This document shows, piece by piece, positions 12,056-22,268 of a stretch of 64,000 nt of DNA. A program made the position numbers and the translations under genes. Source of the stretch: Nitzschia sp. DOCU1. Its lineage: Eukaryota > Bacillariophyta > Bacillariophyceae > Bacillariales > Bacillariaceae. A model generated the notes under the pieces. That model ran no database searches and was not told where the DNA came from. It saw nothing but the letters and a program-made list of their open reading frames with translations. The stretch is taken from NCBI GenBank assembly GCA_951394045.1, contig OX595999.1, forward strand, positions 682,001-746,000, given 5' to 3'. The first letter of the stretch is position 1; each line of letters starts with the position of its first letter.

Positions 12056-12635
12056 TAATGGTTGCTTCTTTTGTCCTCTTTTTGTTTTGTTGCTTGTTGT
12101 GGTGTGACGTGAAGGTTGCCAGTTCTGAAAACAGAAAGAAAGGTTCTTGATGGTGGTAGGACAAAAAGATCTTTCCGTCGATAGAAGGTGTCTGCATCGT
12201 GATGAGGACAACAAGACACCACATACGACAGGAATGGCCCAATAGAAAGTACCCATTGAAGTCACTTTAGTCCAAAGTTGGTGGGAACAACGGGTATGGT
12301 GCAAATGGGCACCTGTGCTCCTTGTGACGCACGCGGACACTGCCAGGCCTCCTCCACGCATCATTCGTTGCTTCTTCGTTCTCACGTTCACACACATCAT
12401 CATCATGCCACCATCACCGACCATCCACACGCGGGAGTGACGGCAGTGTGGCTTTGATGTGTTTTCGTAGGAAGGAGCACCCGTACGATCCTGAATGGGG
12501 GTGTGTCTCTAATGAAGGAGGCTCATTCCTTCGAAAGTAAAGTTGGGGTCGCCTCGGAACCTCTCTACGTTTCTGGTATTTCCATACAGGAATCTACATT
12601 AGTCAGAGTATCGCCTCAACCATCCTCTTCTACAC
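12056..12635. other. Divergent intergenic region between the ACT gene and glycyl-tRNA synthetase
   Basis: About 580 bp shared by two divergently transcribed genes that both carry organelle-type presequences. Short frames on the minus strand (12038-12430) overlap the ACT-gene start and lack any domain. A CATCATCATGCCACCATC triplet-like stretch lies near 12395-12415. No core promoter motif can be assigned with confidence. Confidence 0.5.
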
Positions 12636-14482
12636 ATGAAGTTTTCGGGAATGATCCTGATGCTCTTGGGTGGCAGTCGGGTTGCCGCCTTCACTACACG
12701 ACAACGGGCATATGGCGTAATCCGTAGCTTGTCGGCCACCGTTGAGCCTGCTGCGGCTGCCAAAGAGGAAGCCGAGACTGTCACGGTCCCAGATATGGAG
12801 GACATTGTTTCCTTGTGCAAGCGACGAGGTATCATATTTCCTTCTTCCGAGATTTACAATGGATTTGCTGGATTTTTTGATTATGGACCGTTGGGGGCAG
12901 AGCTCAAGAAAAACATCAAAGACCAGTGGTGGAAAACCTTTGTGACGCAACGAGAAGATATTGTTGGCCTTGATTCCAGTATTATTCACAACCCCACTAC
13001 GTGGAAGTCGAGTGGTACGAAATGCTGTCTCCAAACCATTCGGAAGAACAATTGAGTGCCCGCGAACATTTCTCAAACTGTTGGCTCCCTTGTACTGTTG
13101 TCGTTGCACAGGTCATCTTGATGGTTTTTCTGATCCAATGGTCGACTGTAAAGAGACAAAGTTGCGTTTCAGAGCGGACCAGCTCTTCTATTCCCCCGTT
13201 ACACTGAAAGCATCTGGTCAGCGGGTTGGGTACGTGTGTGTTCACGAAGGAAACGACGACGACATGGTAATGGAGGCTAAGAAGCAGGCTGCAGCCTTGT
13301 TGAAAGAAAAAGATATGAAAGGAGCCGACATAGAGGCCTTTTCTTTCAAAGAACTGGTGGGAGCAACCGAAGAGGAAATGGCGGAAATCCCTTCTCCAGC
13401 GTCGGGAAAGCCTACCCTCACGATGCCGCGTGATTTTAACCTCATGTTCGAAACCAGAGTTGGGGCTGCTGTTGACTCCGACAACATCGCATATCTTCGA
13501 CCAGAAACTGCGCAAGGAATTTTCATCAATTTCAAGAACGTGTTGTCTACTTCCCGGCAAAAGGTTCCATTCGGAATCGCCCAAATCGGTAAGGCTTTCC
13601 GCAACGAGATCACACCTCGAAACTTTATCTTTCGCTCCCGAGAATTTGAGCAAATGGAAGTAGAATACTTCATTGAAGAAGGTGACGATGTTTGGCCAGC
13701 TTATCATCAAAAGTGGATTGACGACTCGAAAGCATTTCTGCTGTCAATTGGTCTTCGAGAAGATTTGATGGGATGGGACGTTCATGAAGGTGATGGCTTA
13801 GCTCACTATGCACGAGCGTGTACCGACATTACTTTCCGATTCCCTTTTGGCGAACAAGAGCTGATGGGAATCGCAGCCAGAGGCAACTTCGATTTGACGC
13901 AACACTCTGAGGGATCAGGAAAATGTAAGACACATTCAGTTTTTGCTACACCGTTCCCGGTCTAAGTACCCGTGTTCTGACGATGCTTTTGTTTTGACAT
14001 CCTTTCCAGCCATGGAGTATTTTGACGAACAAACAAAGGAGAAGTACCTACCCCATGTGATTGAGCCATCGTTGGGTGTCGACCGTCTCATGCTCGCCAT
14101 AATTTGCTCTGCCTACGCGGAGGACGAAGTCGGTGGGGAGAAGCGTAACCTGTTGAAATTCCACCCTAAGATTGCTCCAATCAAGGCGGTTGTTTTACCG
14201 CTTGTGAAGAACAAGGAGGCTTTAGTTGGTGTTGCCCGAGAATTGTTCGAACGGCTTCAGAAGAGATACAATGTCATGTGGGACGCGTCAGGTGCAATTG
14301 GTCGACGCTACCGAAGAGCGGACGAGGTTGGTGTCCCCTTTTGCATCACAATCGACTTCGAAACCATCGAGGACGATGCTGGAGTTACTATTCGGGACCG
14401 AGACACCACCGAGCAGGTACGAGTGCCTCTAGACGAGGTGATTCCTTATTTGAGCAAGCACATTGATGGATTTGATGATTAA
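12636..14482 (+). CDS. Glycyl-tRNA synthetase, alpha2 type, with organelle (plastid-type) presequence
   Basis: Exons 12636-13014, 13112-13924 and 14010-14482, joined across 97-bp and 85-bp GT-AG introns, give 554 aa. It charges tRNA-Gly with glycine. Class II motifs are visible: [17 protein letters not shown] (after joining exons 1 and 2), [11 protein letters not shown] (motif 2 region), [12 protein letters not shown] and the E-F-E-Q-M-E-x-E-Y-F signature, S-L-G-V-D-R (motif 3), then an anticodon-binding domain (residues about 440-554). It is the homodimeric type, not the alpha2-beta2 type usual in cyanobacteria and plastids of plants. The N-terminus has a hydrophobic core followed by R-V-A-A-F-T-T, resembling the diatom ASAFAP plastid signal; dual plastid/mitochondrial use is possible. 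A cytosolic product from an internal ATG is not excluded. Confidence 0.93.
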
Positions 14483-14892
14483 AGGATAGAATTCTAATAG
14501 TAACATTGTATTAACCGTAGATCGGTGCTGTGTACCAATCACCCAAACGGCCTATTCTGCTATTATCCATGAACTTGAAGCAATTTGCAACAAGAGCGAT
14601 GGCACGAAATGCGACAACCCCACGCCTACTATACCGGACTCACGACATGTACTAAGATACGAAAACGTGCAGCCGGACCGAACAATGCTAGTAACTATGA
14701 TTCCACCCACGCCAATAGAAACAATATACAAGCATCGGAGGAAAACCCGAAAGCCACAAAGGGAAATCACATTTGTCCGGTCCGCTACCAACTCGTGCCC
14801 CCACCCAAACGAATTCTGACGACTGGAAGCAACGAGGCCCGATCCCATCAAGAAATTTTTTCGATATTTTTGTTTTACTAGTGCGTAATAAC
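14483..14892. other. Convergent 3' intergenic region
   Basis: About 410 bp between the convergent ends of glycyl-tRNA synthetase and RPS14. Frames up to about 130 codons overlap one another on both strands without domains. Nothing else is seen. Confidence 0.6.
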
Positions 14893-15421
14893 TTAGAGAC
14901 GACGACCGCGACGTCCAGACTTGCGTCGAGTACAATCAGAAGGAATCGGCGTAACGTCCTCAATTCGGCCAATCTTCATTCCATTTCGGGCAAGAGCACG
15001 AAGAGCCGATTGAGCTCCAGGTCCTGGAGAGCGGGACTTGTTTCCACCGGTTCCTCGGACCTTGATGTGCAGGGCTGTGATACCCAATTCCTTGCAACGA
15101 GCGGCAACGTCCTGCGCGGCAAGCATGGCAGCATAGGGACTGGATTCATCGCGGTCAGCCTTGACCTTCATTCCCCCAGTCACTCGGACAAGGGTTTCTC
15201 GTCCAGAGAGATCCGTTACGTGAACGAAAGTATCATTGAAAGAAGCAAACAGGTGGGCAACACCGAATACTTCCTCTCCTTCCAGGAGTTTCACTCCTCC
15301 GATTTTTTGGGTATCCTCTTCACTGAAAATCGATAGGAAAGGAAAAAGAAGCAACGTATTGAGCACTATACCATCTTGGAGATCAGACCGACATAACTCT
15401 CAGGAGCAACACTTACGCCAT
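14893..15421 (-). CDS. RPS14: 40S ribosomal protein S14 (uS11)
   Basis: Complement of 15417-15421 and 14893-15322: a five-base first exon (ATGGC), a 94-bp intron (15323-15416, GTAAGT...TTTTCAG), then the rest, giving 144 aa beginning M-A-E-E-D-T-Q. The protein is near-canonical eukaryotic uS11: [46 protein letters not shown] and the basic tail [11 protein letters not shown]. It sits on the small-subunit platform, contacting the 3' region of 18S rRNA and needed for its maturation. A tiny first coding exon just after the ATG is common in ribosomal-protein genes and explains why no ATG lies directly upstream of the long open frame. Confidence 0.97.
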
Positions 15422-16177
15422 TGTATATAATGATTTCTATCGGATGAAACAATCTAACCGTGGAATCGTTGCCTGATTACGACAGATAGAGAAACCTGCA
15501 AGCCATGGCGCTGCAGCTCGTTGACGATTGCCACCAAAAGGGGGGGCCGCGAGAGGATAAAACATCGCTTACGCCCGACAGACCGTTTAGTAAGAAGTAA
15601 ACTAAGGTAACGGATCATACCTATGCTACTATCTACACCATCTACCGTAGTTCATCCTCAACCTCGCAGAGAATGTGGCAACGCGCGCGAGCCAAGATAC
15701 ACATGAAACGTTGTCACAGATATGCAATTAATTCCTGTCGCACCCGAATGATATACCTAGTTAGGATAGAAAAATGAATAGCGTTGTTTTGCAGTTTCTA
15801 CGTCCTATTTCAACAGGCCGTTCATCTGAACGAATTATGGTAATTAAGCGAATCGCAGCGGCCGACCATCCGATGAAAACTTATGCCCAGAACAAGATAC
15901 GCTGGTGGCCACTTTTTCTCGATTCTTTTTTGGCAGCCAACATTGACTTGCTCGAAGACTGATGTATCTGTGGCAGGCGAGGAGGACCTTTCGAAATACC
16001 AAATTGCAAGGCATGGCCAATATTTCATAGACTGTATCTGCAAAAGAGGAGAGGCATCTGGCGATTTGGTTTCGTCGTTATAGTCTTCTATTTGGAGCAT
16101 CCTCACCACACCACTGACAGGAGCATACAAAGAAATCAATCTTGTTCTCAAATAGTGAATCGCCAGTCACCAGGACC
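15422..16177. other. Intergenic, about 750 bp, no supported gene
   Basis: Lies between the divergent starts of RPS14 (minus) and the modular secreted-protein gene (plus). It contains overlapping frames below 110 codons on both strands, none with a domain or good start context. Confidence 0.6.
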
Positions 16178-17815
16178 ATGGCGGTAGGGGTGGTAAGACG
16201 CCAAGTTGGGGCAGTCTTCCTGGCCATTGCCGCAGCTAGGGCTGGTGCTGCTATCTCAGCAGACCAACGTATCGATTTTGTCGAATGGAACAACAGCAAT
16301 ACTGCCGCCATGGGAGCCGAGGCCCTCTCACAAATGTCTTATCAAGAACCCATTCTGCCCCAGAATATACCTGAGAAAATTAATACAAGCAGAACGGAAG
16401 GGAAAGATCCAAAAGATCTTGGGAATATTGCGTCAGGAGACAATCGAATAGCTCAAGAAATCCAAAACTCAGTTGATGGGTCGTACAACATAAGAACTTC
16501 GCTTCGAAAAACCAAGAAGGATTTTGGAGTAACAAAAAGTGAAAAGGCAAGTAACAAAAGTAAAGGAGGGGGAGTCAGCAAAAAGAGCTCAAAGAAAGGT
16601 GGATGCGAAGGGGAGGAAAAGGGAGGAAAACGAGAGAAGAAGAATGGAGAAGGAAAGGGTGACCAGGGCTGCTCCCCGGCATGACCGCCGGTACCGGATA
16701 CAGATGCCCCACAGTCGCCACCAACACCGTCTCCGATTGATATGGCAACAGAACCCCCCACCACTTCTCTGACTCTTGACCCTACAGCCCATCCATCTGC
16801 ATCGCCTGAGGCACCCACGGGCTTCCCAGAGATGTCAACAACTAGTTTGCCCACGCCCACTGCGGCACCCAGGGCTTCGTCCACAACAACATCTCCGACG
16901 GAATCTACCACAACATTTGAGCCATCACCGACCGGGGAAACTATTCAACCCACATTACCAGAGGAGTGTATACCGTCGTTGAATCAATGCTGTGAAACAT
17001 CTGATTGTCCAGACGGGAGTTCCTGCCAGGGTTGCCAATGCGTGATAGAAGGTGCACTTCGGTTTACACTGAGTTGGTATGGAAACAGTAAGTATTCACA
17101 CTGGGGTCGTTGCTTGTAGCTGGAGATTATTGTTTGTTCGCCGGCTCATTATTCGTTGAAACTACTTGTCCGATCAAGGTGATTTGAATCTCGGAGTTCA
17201 AGCGCCTGGGGGTGGCAATCCAATCAATGCAGCCAATCCATACGATCCAATATCAGGGGGAAGGCTGCAACAAGAGGTTATCCCTGATTCATTGGGATAT
17301 TGGGCAGAAAACGTCTACTTTCTCGACGGCAATGTCACGACTGGACAGTATCTCATTGAAATCAATACAAAGTTCGTTAACGAATCAAGGATAGGAACTC
17401 CGCCAGCGGACAATGAATGGACGCTTACTCTGAATCGAGAGGGGGAACAACTGACAGCATTTGTTGGAAATCAGACAACAAAAATTCTTGGTGTCTACGT
17501 GGAAAACTCTCCAGAGCCGTGCGACCCTAGTTTGGACGCGTGTTGTTCCGATTCGGACTGCCAAGTTTCCCAAGTCTGCGACGCGCGGAACTGTGTCGAA
17601 ATTGGCCAGCCTCGGTTCACTCTTTCATGGTATGGCCGTGGTAAGTGCATGGAAGGGGATGGCGCCTTCGAGCTGATCAGTTTTCGATCTCATGGACGAC
17701 TTGACATATGAACAAAGATGACAAGGATATCATCGTGACAACGCCATTTGGAGTTGACATTTATTACGATAATCCGGAGGATCCTGAATCGGGTGGTCGC
17801 CTACAAGAAGACGTT

Positions 17816-18153
17816 GCCTCACTATTTTGCCAAGAGTTGCAAGATGAAGTTTTTCACGGCAAGTTTGTTCCTCACGACTTCGTTCGCAGTGGACGGCATA
17901 GCTACCGAAGTCAATGAGCGCCAAGTATTACTGGATTTCTACCGTGCTACCGGGGGGCACACGTGGGACGAAAATTACGGATGGGTCGATCAGAGCGCTG
18001 ATATATGCGACTGGTACGGACGGTGTCATTTCATGTAGGTTGTGCACGATGGGGAGCAACGACTCTGAAAAATTTGAGGCGAGTCCTAACTAGAACCGAA
18101 GATTGAGAAAGACAGTGAATCTCTAGTCATTTAATTGTAAATAGTGACCTTCC
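17816..18153 (+). pseudogene. Captured 5' fragment of an LRR surface-protein gene
   Basis: Within module 2 of the modular gene, foreign sequence begins about 17816. ATG 17844 opens a 64-codon frame to 18038: a hydrophobic signal peptide (M-K-F-F-T-A-S-L-F-L...), then E-R-Q-V-L-L-D-F-Y-R-A-T-G-G, W-D-x-N-Y-G-W and C-D-W-Y-G. This is the N-terminal cap seen before leucine-rich repeats in diatom and plant LRR proteins (alLDlY.atgG..W.nn.gW....C.WyG). No repeats follow; the frame stops after G-R-C-H-F-M. It is therefore a start-only fragment, probably captured by duplication. The remainder to 18153 has no reading frame of note. Confidence 0.6.
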
Positions 18154-18214
18154 TGCCATATACCTTAAGTACTAGAAAAGTACTAAGGTTACAACCCCTT
18201 TTGCGCATAGGGCA
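18154..18214. repeat. Left 61-bp terminal direct repeat of the mini-element
   Basis: Reads identical to 18636-18696; starts TGCC and ends GGCA, with an internal CCTTAAGTACT/AGTACTAAGG near-palindrome. Confidence 0.85.
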
Positions 18215-18635
18215 TAGTGAATTCACTGCCGCTCTACGTAGGATTCTACACAAAAGTAGAAAAATTCAGTAGAGGAGGGGTACAAACAGACTCGCAGAAG
18301 GACGAGGTCTGAGGTTCGAATCCATAAGCAAAAAAGCAAAAAATGGAGCCCTCACGAAAAGGGGGGATAGAGAACCATCCCACAAAAGCAAAAAGAAAGC
18401 GGGGGAAGAAAAATCTGAAAAAGGGGGCAGCCCACCCAACCCACCCAAAAATATGGGGGAGTGACGAGGAAACCCAAGCAACGCGTGACACCACTGTGCA
18501 GGGAAAAAAATCACTTCGGAGCAAAATGCACGAAGCCCCGCGAAGGTGCGCGATCAGCACTGCCATGCCACAAGAGCACAAAAAGGCGGTAAAAAGACAC
18601 GCAACAAGCGTAATGTTGCTGATCTTGGGGGAGCA

Positions 18636-18696
18636 TGCCATATACCTTAAGTACTAGAAAAGTACTAAGGTTACAACCCCTTTTGCGCATAGGGCA
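18636..18696. repeat. Right 61-bp terminal direct repeat of the mini-element
   Basis: Reads identical to the left copy, which implies a recent insertion. Followed directly by the CTTCC target duplication. Confidence 0.85.
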
Positions 18697-19521
18697 CTTC
18701 CCTTCGGCAATATCGTCGTCTGAATGTCCCCGACTCTATCGGCTTTCACGTAGAGAGCATATATTTCCCACCAGAAGGAACTGCTTCTAAGGGCATTTAC
18801 GAGTATGATGCGGGCGGGAGGAGAAGAACCATGGAACGTTACGGTCGCACTAAACGATGTGATAGTCGAGGAAAAGACTGGGTTTGGAGACGAGATTCTT
18901 CTTCAGTACCAGTTTGGAGAGATTCCTTCACCAACAACGCCAGCTCCAACGCCCTTTCCAAACGTCTTAACCCCTGCTCCCTCCTTCCCAGAAAGTACAT
19001 GCTCACTCTCTGGTTTTGAGTGCTGTGTCAATGAGGATTGTACGAATGGGTTGGAGATTCAGTCTTGTGCCAACCGCAATTGTGTGACGGATGGCATGCC
19101 ACGATTCAGTCTCAAATGGACAGGGTCTGGTGACATTGATCTCCGCGTCCGCACCCCCGATGGAACTCTTATCTACTTCCTAAATCCTTTTGATCTTGTC
19201 TCAGGTGGAGTAATGGAAGAAGATGTCGGATTAGTCGACTGACTGATCGACTTTTTGCCTTTTGCACGCAGTCATTGGTCCCAACGTTGTCAAATGAGTC
19301 ACGTATTCCTTAGTGCATGCCATTTCGACTCTAGACTACCATACTTGTCGACGAAGAGACAACGGTAGTTGGCGTTCCGCAACAAGCCTCATGTTTTCCT
19401 TCATCTCACTCAAAGTCTGTGCCCGTGGCGACTCTTGAATGATGGCATTCTCCGGAACGAGGTGCACTGCAAAATAATGAAGAAACGAACAAAGCGTCTG
19501 AGGAACGAGGATTTTATTCCG

Positions 19522-19732
19522 TTTCGACTACTGGCAGATTTGAACGGTTTTTCTGTACAAATTCCGCTTTGAAACTTTTCCGCTTCGAGGACTAGATGGA
19601 CTGAACCTACAAGTAAACATCCCATTTCGACTATTTCGTACTGGTAGGTTTGAACAGGTTTTTCCGTAGAAATTCCGCTTTGAAACTTTTCCGCTTCGAG
19701 GACTGGATGGACTGAACCTACAAGTAAACATC
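19522..19732. repeat. Imperfect tandem duplication, about 105 bp x 2
   Basis: Copies at about 19522-19621 and 19625-19732 share the TTCCGCTTTGAAACTTTTCC core and the TGGACTGAACCTACAAGTAA tail. They differ by small indels near the start (the second copy has extra bases in TTTCGTACTGGTAG). It lies downstream of the DUF6824 gene and is non-coding as far as I can see. Confidence 0.75.
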
Positions 19733-20281
19733 ACGTAGAATCTTCGTATACAACCAGCTTGCCCAGCCCCATCTCATTCTTTACAACAACATGTCGACTT
19801 TATCACCCCATGTACTAGCTAGAGTGAAGTGACAGAAGTAGCCTGTATAGACATGTAATCTAAACTATCGACTCATCCAATGGTGTAAACTAGAACTTCA
19901 TGCTACCACTAGTTGGAAACGATTTGTCGATGGCAGCAACGTCCAAGTTTGCAAAATCAAGACTTTTACTATGTTTCCATTTTTCTGGGGTTTGGTTTGA
20001 CTTCCAAGGGAAGGGACCGGCTCCTACTTTCATTCTGTTTATCCGGATTTTCGTCTTGTTTGCTGTTGCTGTTTCATTTTTTCAACGTCGGGAAAAGGGA
20101 AGTCGTTTACAAACCCCCGTCAAAGGATCCCGTTCCTGGACAAACAACTCAATGTTGTTTCGGGTTAGGTAGGCAAAATTTGACCCCAACAACTTGGTGA
20201 TTCAGGGACCTTGCCACATTGAATGTGAATGCGTACTCAAGGGCGAGTGGAAGTGGAATGATTGAGATGGATAGCGGTCAT

Positions 20282-21616
20282 TCATCGTATGGCTGACACT
20301 AATCCAATGGGAGCTCCCAGAGAATCCCACTGAGCCGAGTCAATCGTTGGCAATTGCCAGGCATACAACACCTCCTCCTCTCGCATGCGGTCCAGTATAG
20401 ATTCCATTCGATTGGATCCAATACATTTCGCGGCTTCTCGTACTATTGCTTCCGCAGACTCCGTGTCCTGAGTGTTTGTGGTTTCTGGCACGGGTTTACC
20501 TTGAGGCAACGGCTGATGTTGTCGTTGTTCTTCTTTTCGCTTTCCCAAGCATGCCTTGAATCCAAGTGTTGGCGAGTCGTCATCTGAATTGCTCCAGTTG
20601 TCATCTAAATCAGTATTGACGGTATCCATTGCTGTCGTTTTCAATGCCTTTGCACTACTTTTGATTTCGTGGTGACATGCCGCCGCTTGTTGGGCACGCT
20701 CCCGAGTCAGATGACTGTAGGATCTGTCCGGATCGATTGGGGTAATTCGGGTCAGGCCACCCGGCTTGTTTGTGCCATTCCATGTTCCAACAGGTTTACT
20801 CGTCGATTGAGCGGGGGACCCGGCATCTCCTTCTTGTTCCTCGTCGTCACTAGTATCGTAGTGGTTGACATTGAAATCATCAGCATCTTCGTCACTACTA
20901 TCGTTGGCTGCTGTCTTGTCAAAACGCGGATGCATCGCATCCTGTGTGGTCGAGGGAACATGAGTCGAATCATTTCCTATTTCGAAAGACTCCTCATCGT
21001 CATCGTCGTCGTCGGACATCGTGTTGTGATCATCATCTTCGTCGTCCGCGTCTTCGACCTGACGGCTTTTTATGTGGCGAAACATGTCTCTAATCTTGAT
21101 TCTCGCACAAAGATAACCAACTTCTTCCCATTGCTTATTTTCGAGCTTTAGGAACCTTCCTGATCTGTCGCGGACTTGCTGAAGAATTTCGACGGTAATT
21201 TCTGTTTTACCTCGATTGGAAGCAGCCTTGTAATGTGCAAGATTAGCCTCGACAACGGCTCGACACCAGACATTTCCTTTGTGCTTTTTATACCTCTGAC
21301 CAAAGATGACGTCGACCTCCCTTGGAATCACGACGGTGTCATCATCGTTGTCAGCTCTGGGCGTTTGATGAGGAGTGGGTTCACTCGTCGATTGAGTCGA
21401 ATCTTCTTCTTGTGACTTCTCGTTCGATGCAAACGTAAACATGTCACTACCAGGCAATCGATTGAACACTACTCGAAGCAGATTTTTCACAGTGGCTTTT
21501 CCGTTTCCATGTTGTTTCTTGAGTTTTCTGAGTTCAGAAGGGTGTGTTACAAAGGATTGGACTAGACGGTCACGTAGTTCGTCTGTCAAACCAGGGCACT
21601 TCTTGAGGAGATGCAT
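20282..21616 (-). CDS. DUF6824-domain protein, 444 aa, nested in the modular gene and perhaps 5'-truncated
   Basis: The frame is open past the first ATG (21616) up to the junction with the host gene, so the original start may be lost. N-terminal residues 1-60 are helical and basic. Residues about 95-185 are a DUF6824 domain: D-V-I-F-G-Q-R, H-K-G-N-V-W-C-R, K-T-E-I-T-V-E-I-L, G-R-F-L-K-L and W-E-E-V-G; compared with the usual D-V-L-x-G-R-G the Gly-Arg-Gly is altered to G-Q-R. The rest is Asp/Ser/Thr-rich with long acidic runs, then a conserved-looking C-terminal helix (E-A-I-V-R-E-A-A-K-C). DUF6824 proteins are numerous in diatoms and are of unknown, possibly nuclear, function. Codon use looks normal, so it may be expressed if it has a promoter. 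Confidence 0.7.
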   Translation of the reverse strand: MHLLKKCPGLTDELRDRLVQSFVTHPSELRKLKKQHGNGKATVKNLLRVVFNRLPGSDMFTFASNEKSQEEDSTQSTSEPTPHQTPRADNDDDTVVIPREVDVIFGQRYKKHKGNVWCRAVVEANLAHYKAASNRGKTEITVEILQQVRDRSGRFLKLENKQWEEVGYLCARIKIRDMFRHIKSRQVEDADDEDDDHNTMSDDDDDDEESFEIGNDSTHVPSTTQDAMHPRFDKTAANDSSDEDADDFNVNHYDTSDDEEQEGDAGSPAQSTSKPVGTWNGTNKPGGLTRITPIDPDRSYSHLTRERAQQAAACHHEIKSSAKALKTTAMDTVNTDLDDNWSNSDDDSPTLGFKACLGKRKEEQRQHQPLPQGKPVPETTNTQDTESAEAIVREAAKCIGSNRMESILDRMREEEVLYAWQLPTIDSAQWDSLGAPIGLVSAIR

Positions 21617-22268
21617 TTTCAGATCGTGCACACTCCATCCCTCTGTGGTCCCGTCAGGATTTGGATACTATGTGGAAAACATTTATTTTCCCGAAGGACC
21701 AGACGGGACATATTTTTACGGTGTATCGGGCAGCAACGAAGAGTGGGAACTGGATGTTTACATGGGAGACGAGCTTGTGGAACAGCACCAAGGGATCGGA
21801 TTGTCCCCAGATTTTGCTGTCTATATTGGGGAATGCGATGCCACCAGCGTCGCATGCTGCACAGGCAATGATTGCGGGAGCGACGAGTTTGATTGCGCCA
21901 ATCAAAATTGTGTCATGCAAGGCAATCTTCGATTCTCCCTACGATGGGAGGGTATGAACGATAAAGATTTATTTGTGACTACACCCGATGGATTTGTGAT
22001 TGGCTACAATAATCCCGTCGACGAGGTGACGGGAGGGATGCTCAAATACGATGCGCAACCAGGGGAAGCGGGTCGTTGGGTGGAGAGCATCTACTTTCCA
22101 ACAAGTCGTGCCTTGACACCGGGAATATATCAGTACCAAGTAAGCTCGAATGGCTTTGAAGCCTGGATTTTGGAAATCTTCGTTTACGGCGAGCTTGTCA
22201 CCACAACCACAGGTTTAACGGATTCTGGTGTGATGGACTTTGAATTGTCCGAGGAAATGTTGTCATAG

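Larger units (their letters stand above)
18154..18696. mobile_element. 543-bp miniature element with identical 61-bp terminal direct repeats and 5-bp TSD (TRIM/SMART-like)
   Basis: Terminal direct repeats lie at 18154-18214 and 18636-18696, are 61 bp, read identical, begin TGCC and end GGCA (TG...CA as in LTRs). The element is flanked by CTTCC at 18149-18153 and again at 18697-18701, a 5-bp target-site duplication. Each repeat contains a near-palindrome (CCTTAAGTACT / AGTACTAAGG). The 421-bp interior codes for no transposition protein, so movement would have to be in trans. The interior holds a tRNA-like stretch (about 18262-18330) with a B-box-like GGTTCGAATCC at about 18312. No clear primer-binding site directly follows the left repeat, so it could also be a tRNA-derived SINE-like element with unusual ends. 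Confidence 0.75.
19228..21650. other. 2.4-kb block inserted in module 3, carrying a DUF6824 gene
   Basis: The module-3 frame runs to ...E-E-D-V at 19227 and resumes as V-P-S-G-F-G-Y-Y at 21648. The two sides align to intact module 1 (E-V-I-P-D-S-L-G-Y-W) without gap if one GTC codon is counted once, so a 3-bp duplication GTC is possible but weak. No terminal inverted repeats are evident. The block holds an about 105-bp tandem duplication and, on the minus strand, a DUF6824 gene whose ATG lies only about 32 bp from the right junction. Confidence 0.6.
16178..22268 (+). pseudogene. Decayed modular secreted protein: four Cys-knot + DUF2135-like beta-sandwich modules, doubly interrupted
   Basis: Starts at ATG 16178 with a signal-peptide-like N-terminus, a Lys/Gly-rich region and a Thr/Pro linker. 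Then come four modules, each with a CC-x(3)-DC...C-x(3)-NC-V knot followed by a domain with R-F-x-L-x-W, D-L-x-V-x-x-P-x-G, N-P-x-x-x-x-S-G-G and V-E-x-I-Y-F-P: module 1 from 16967, module 2 from 17520, module 3 from 19000, module 4 from 21834 to the stop at 22268. Modules 1 and 2 share a phase-1 intron at the same place (17088-17178 and 17641-17717). Damage: in-frame TGA at 16682-16684, an insert at about 17816-18725 inside module 2, a 1-nt frameshift near 18805-18815, and an insert at about 19228-21650 inside module 3. The domain resembles bacterial YfaP/DUF2135 by pattern only. The first 1.6 kb may still be expressed. Confidence 0.7.

Noticed and set aside
18300..18330. Functional tRNA gene around GGTTCGAATCC
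   Set aside because: The T-stem does not pair well and no acceptor stem or clear A box could be drawn; it is better read as a tRNA-derived piece of the mini-element.
18246..18641. 131-codon minus-strand frame inside the mini-element
   Set aside because: Low-complexity, Phe/Ser-rich translation of a repeat with antisense-tRNA-like peptides; no domain.
19228..21650. The 2.4-kb block as an ordinary GT-AG intron with a nested gene
   Set aside because: The possible GT and AG at the edges do not restore the module frame when joined, whereas a plain insertion with one shared GTC does.
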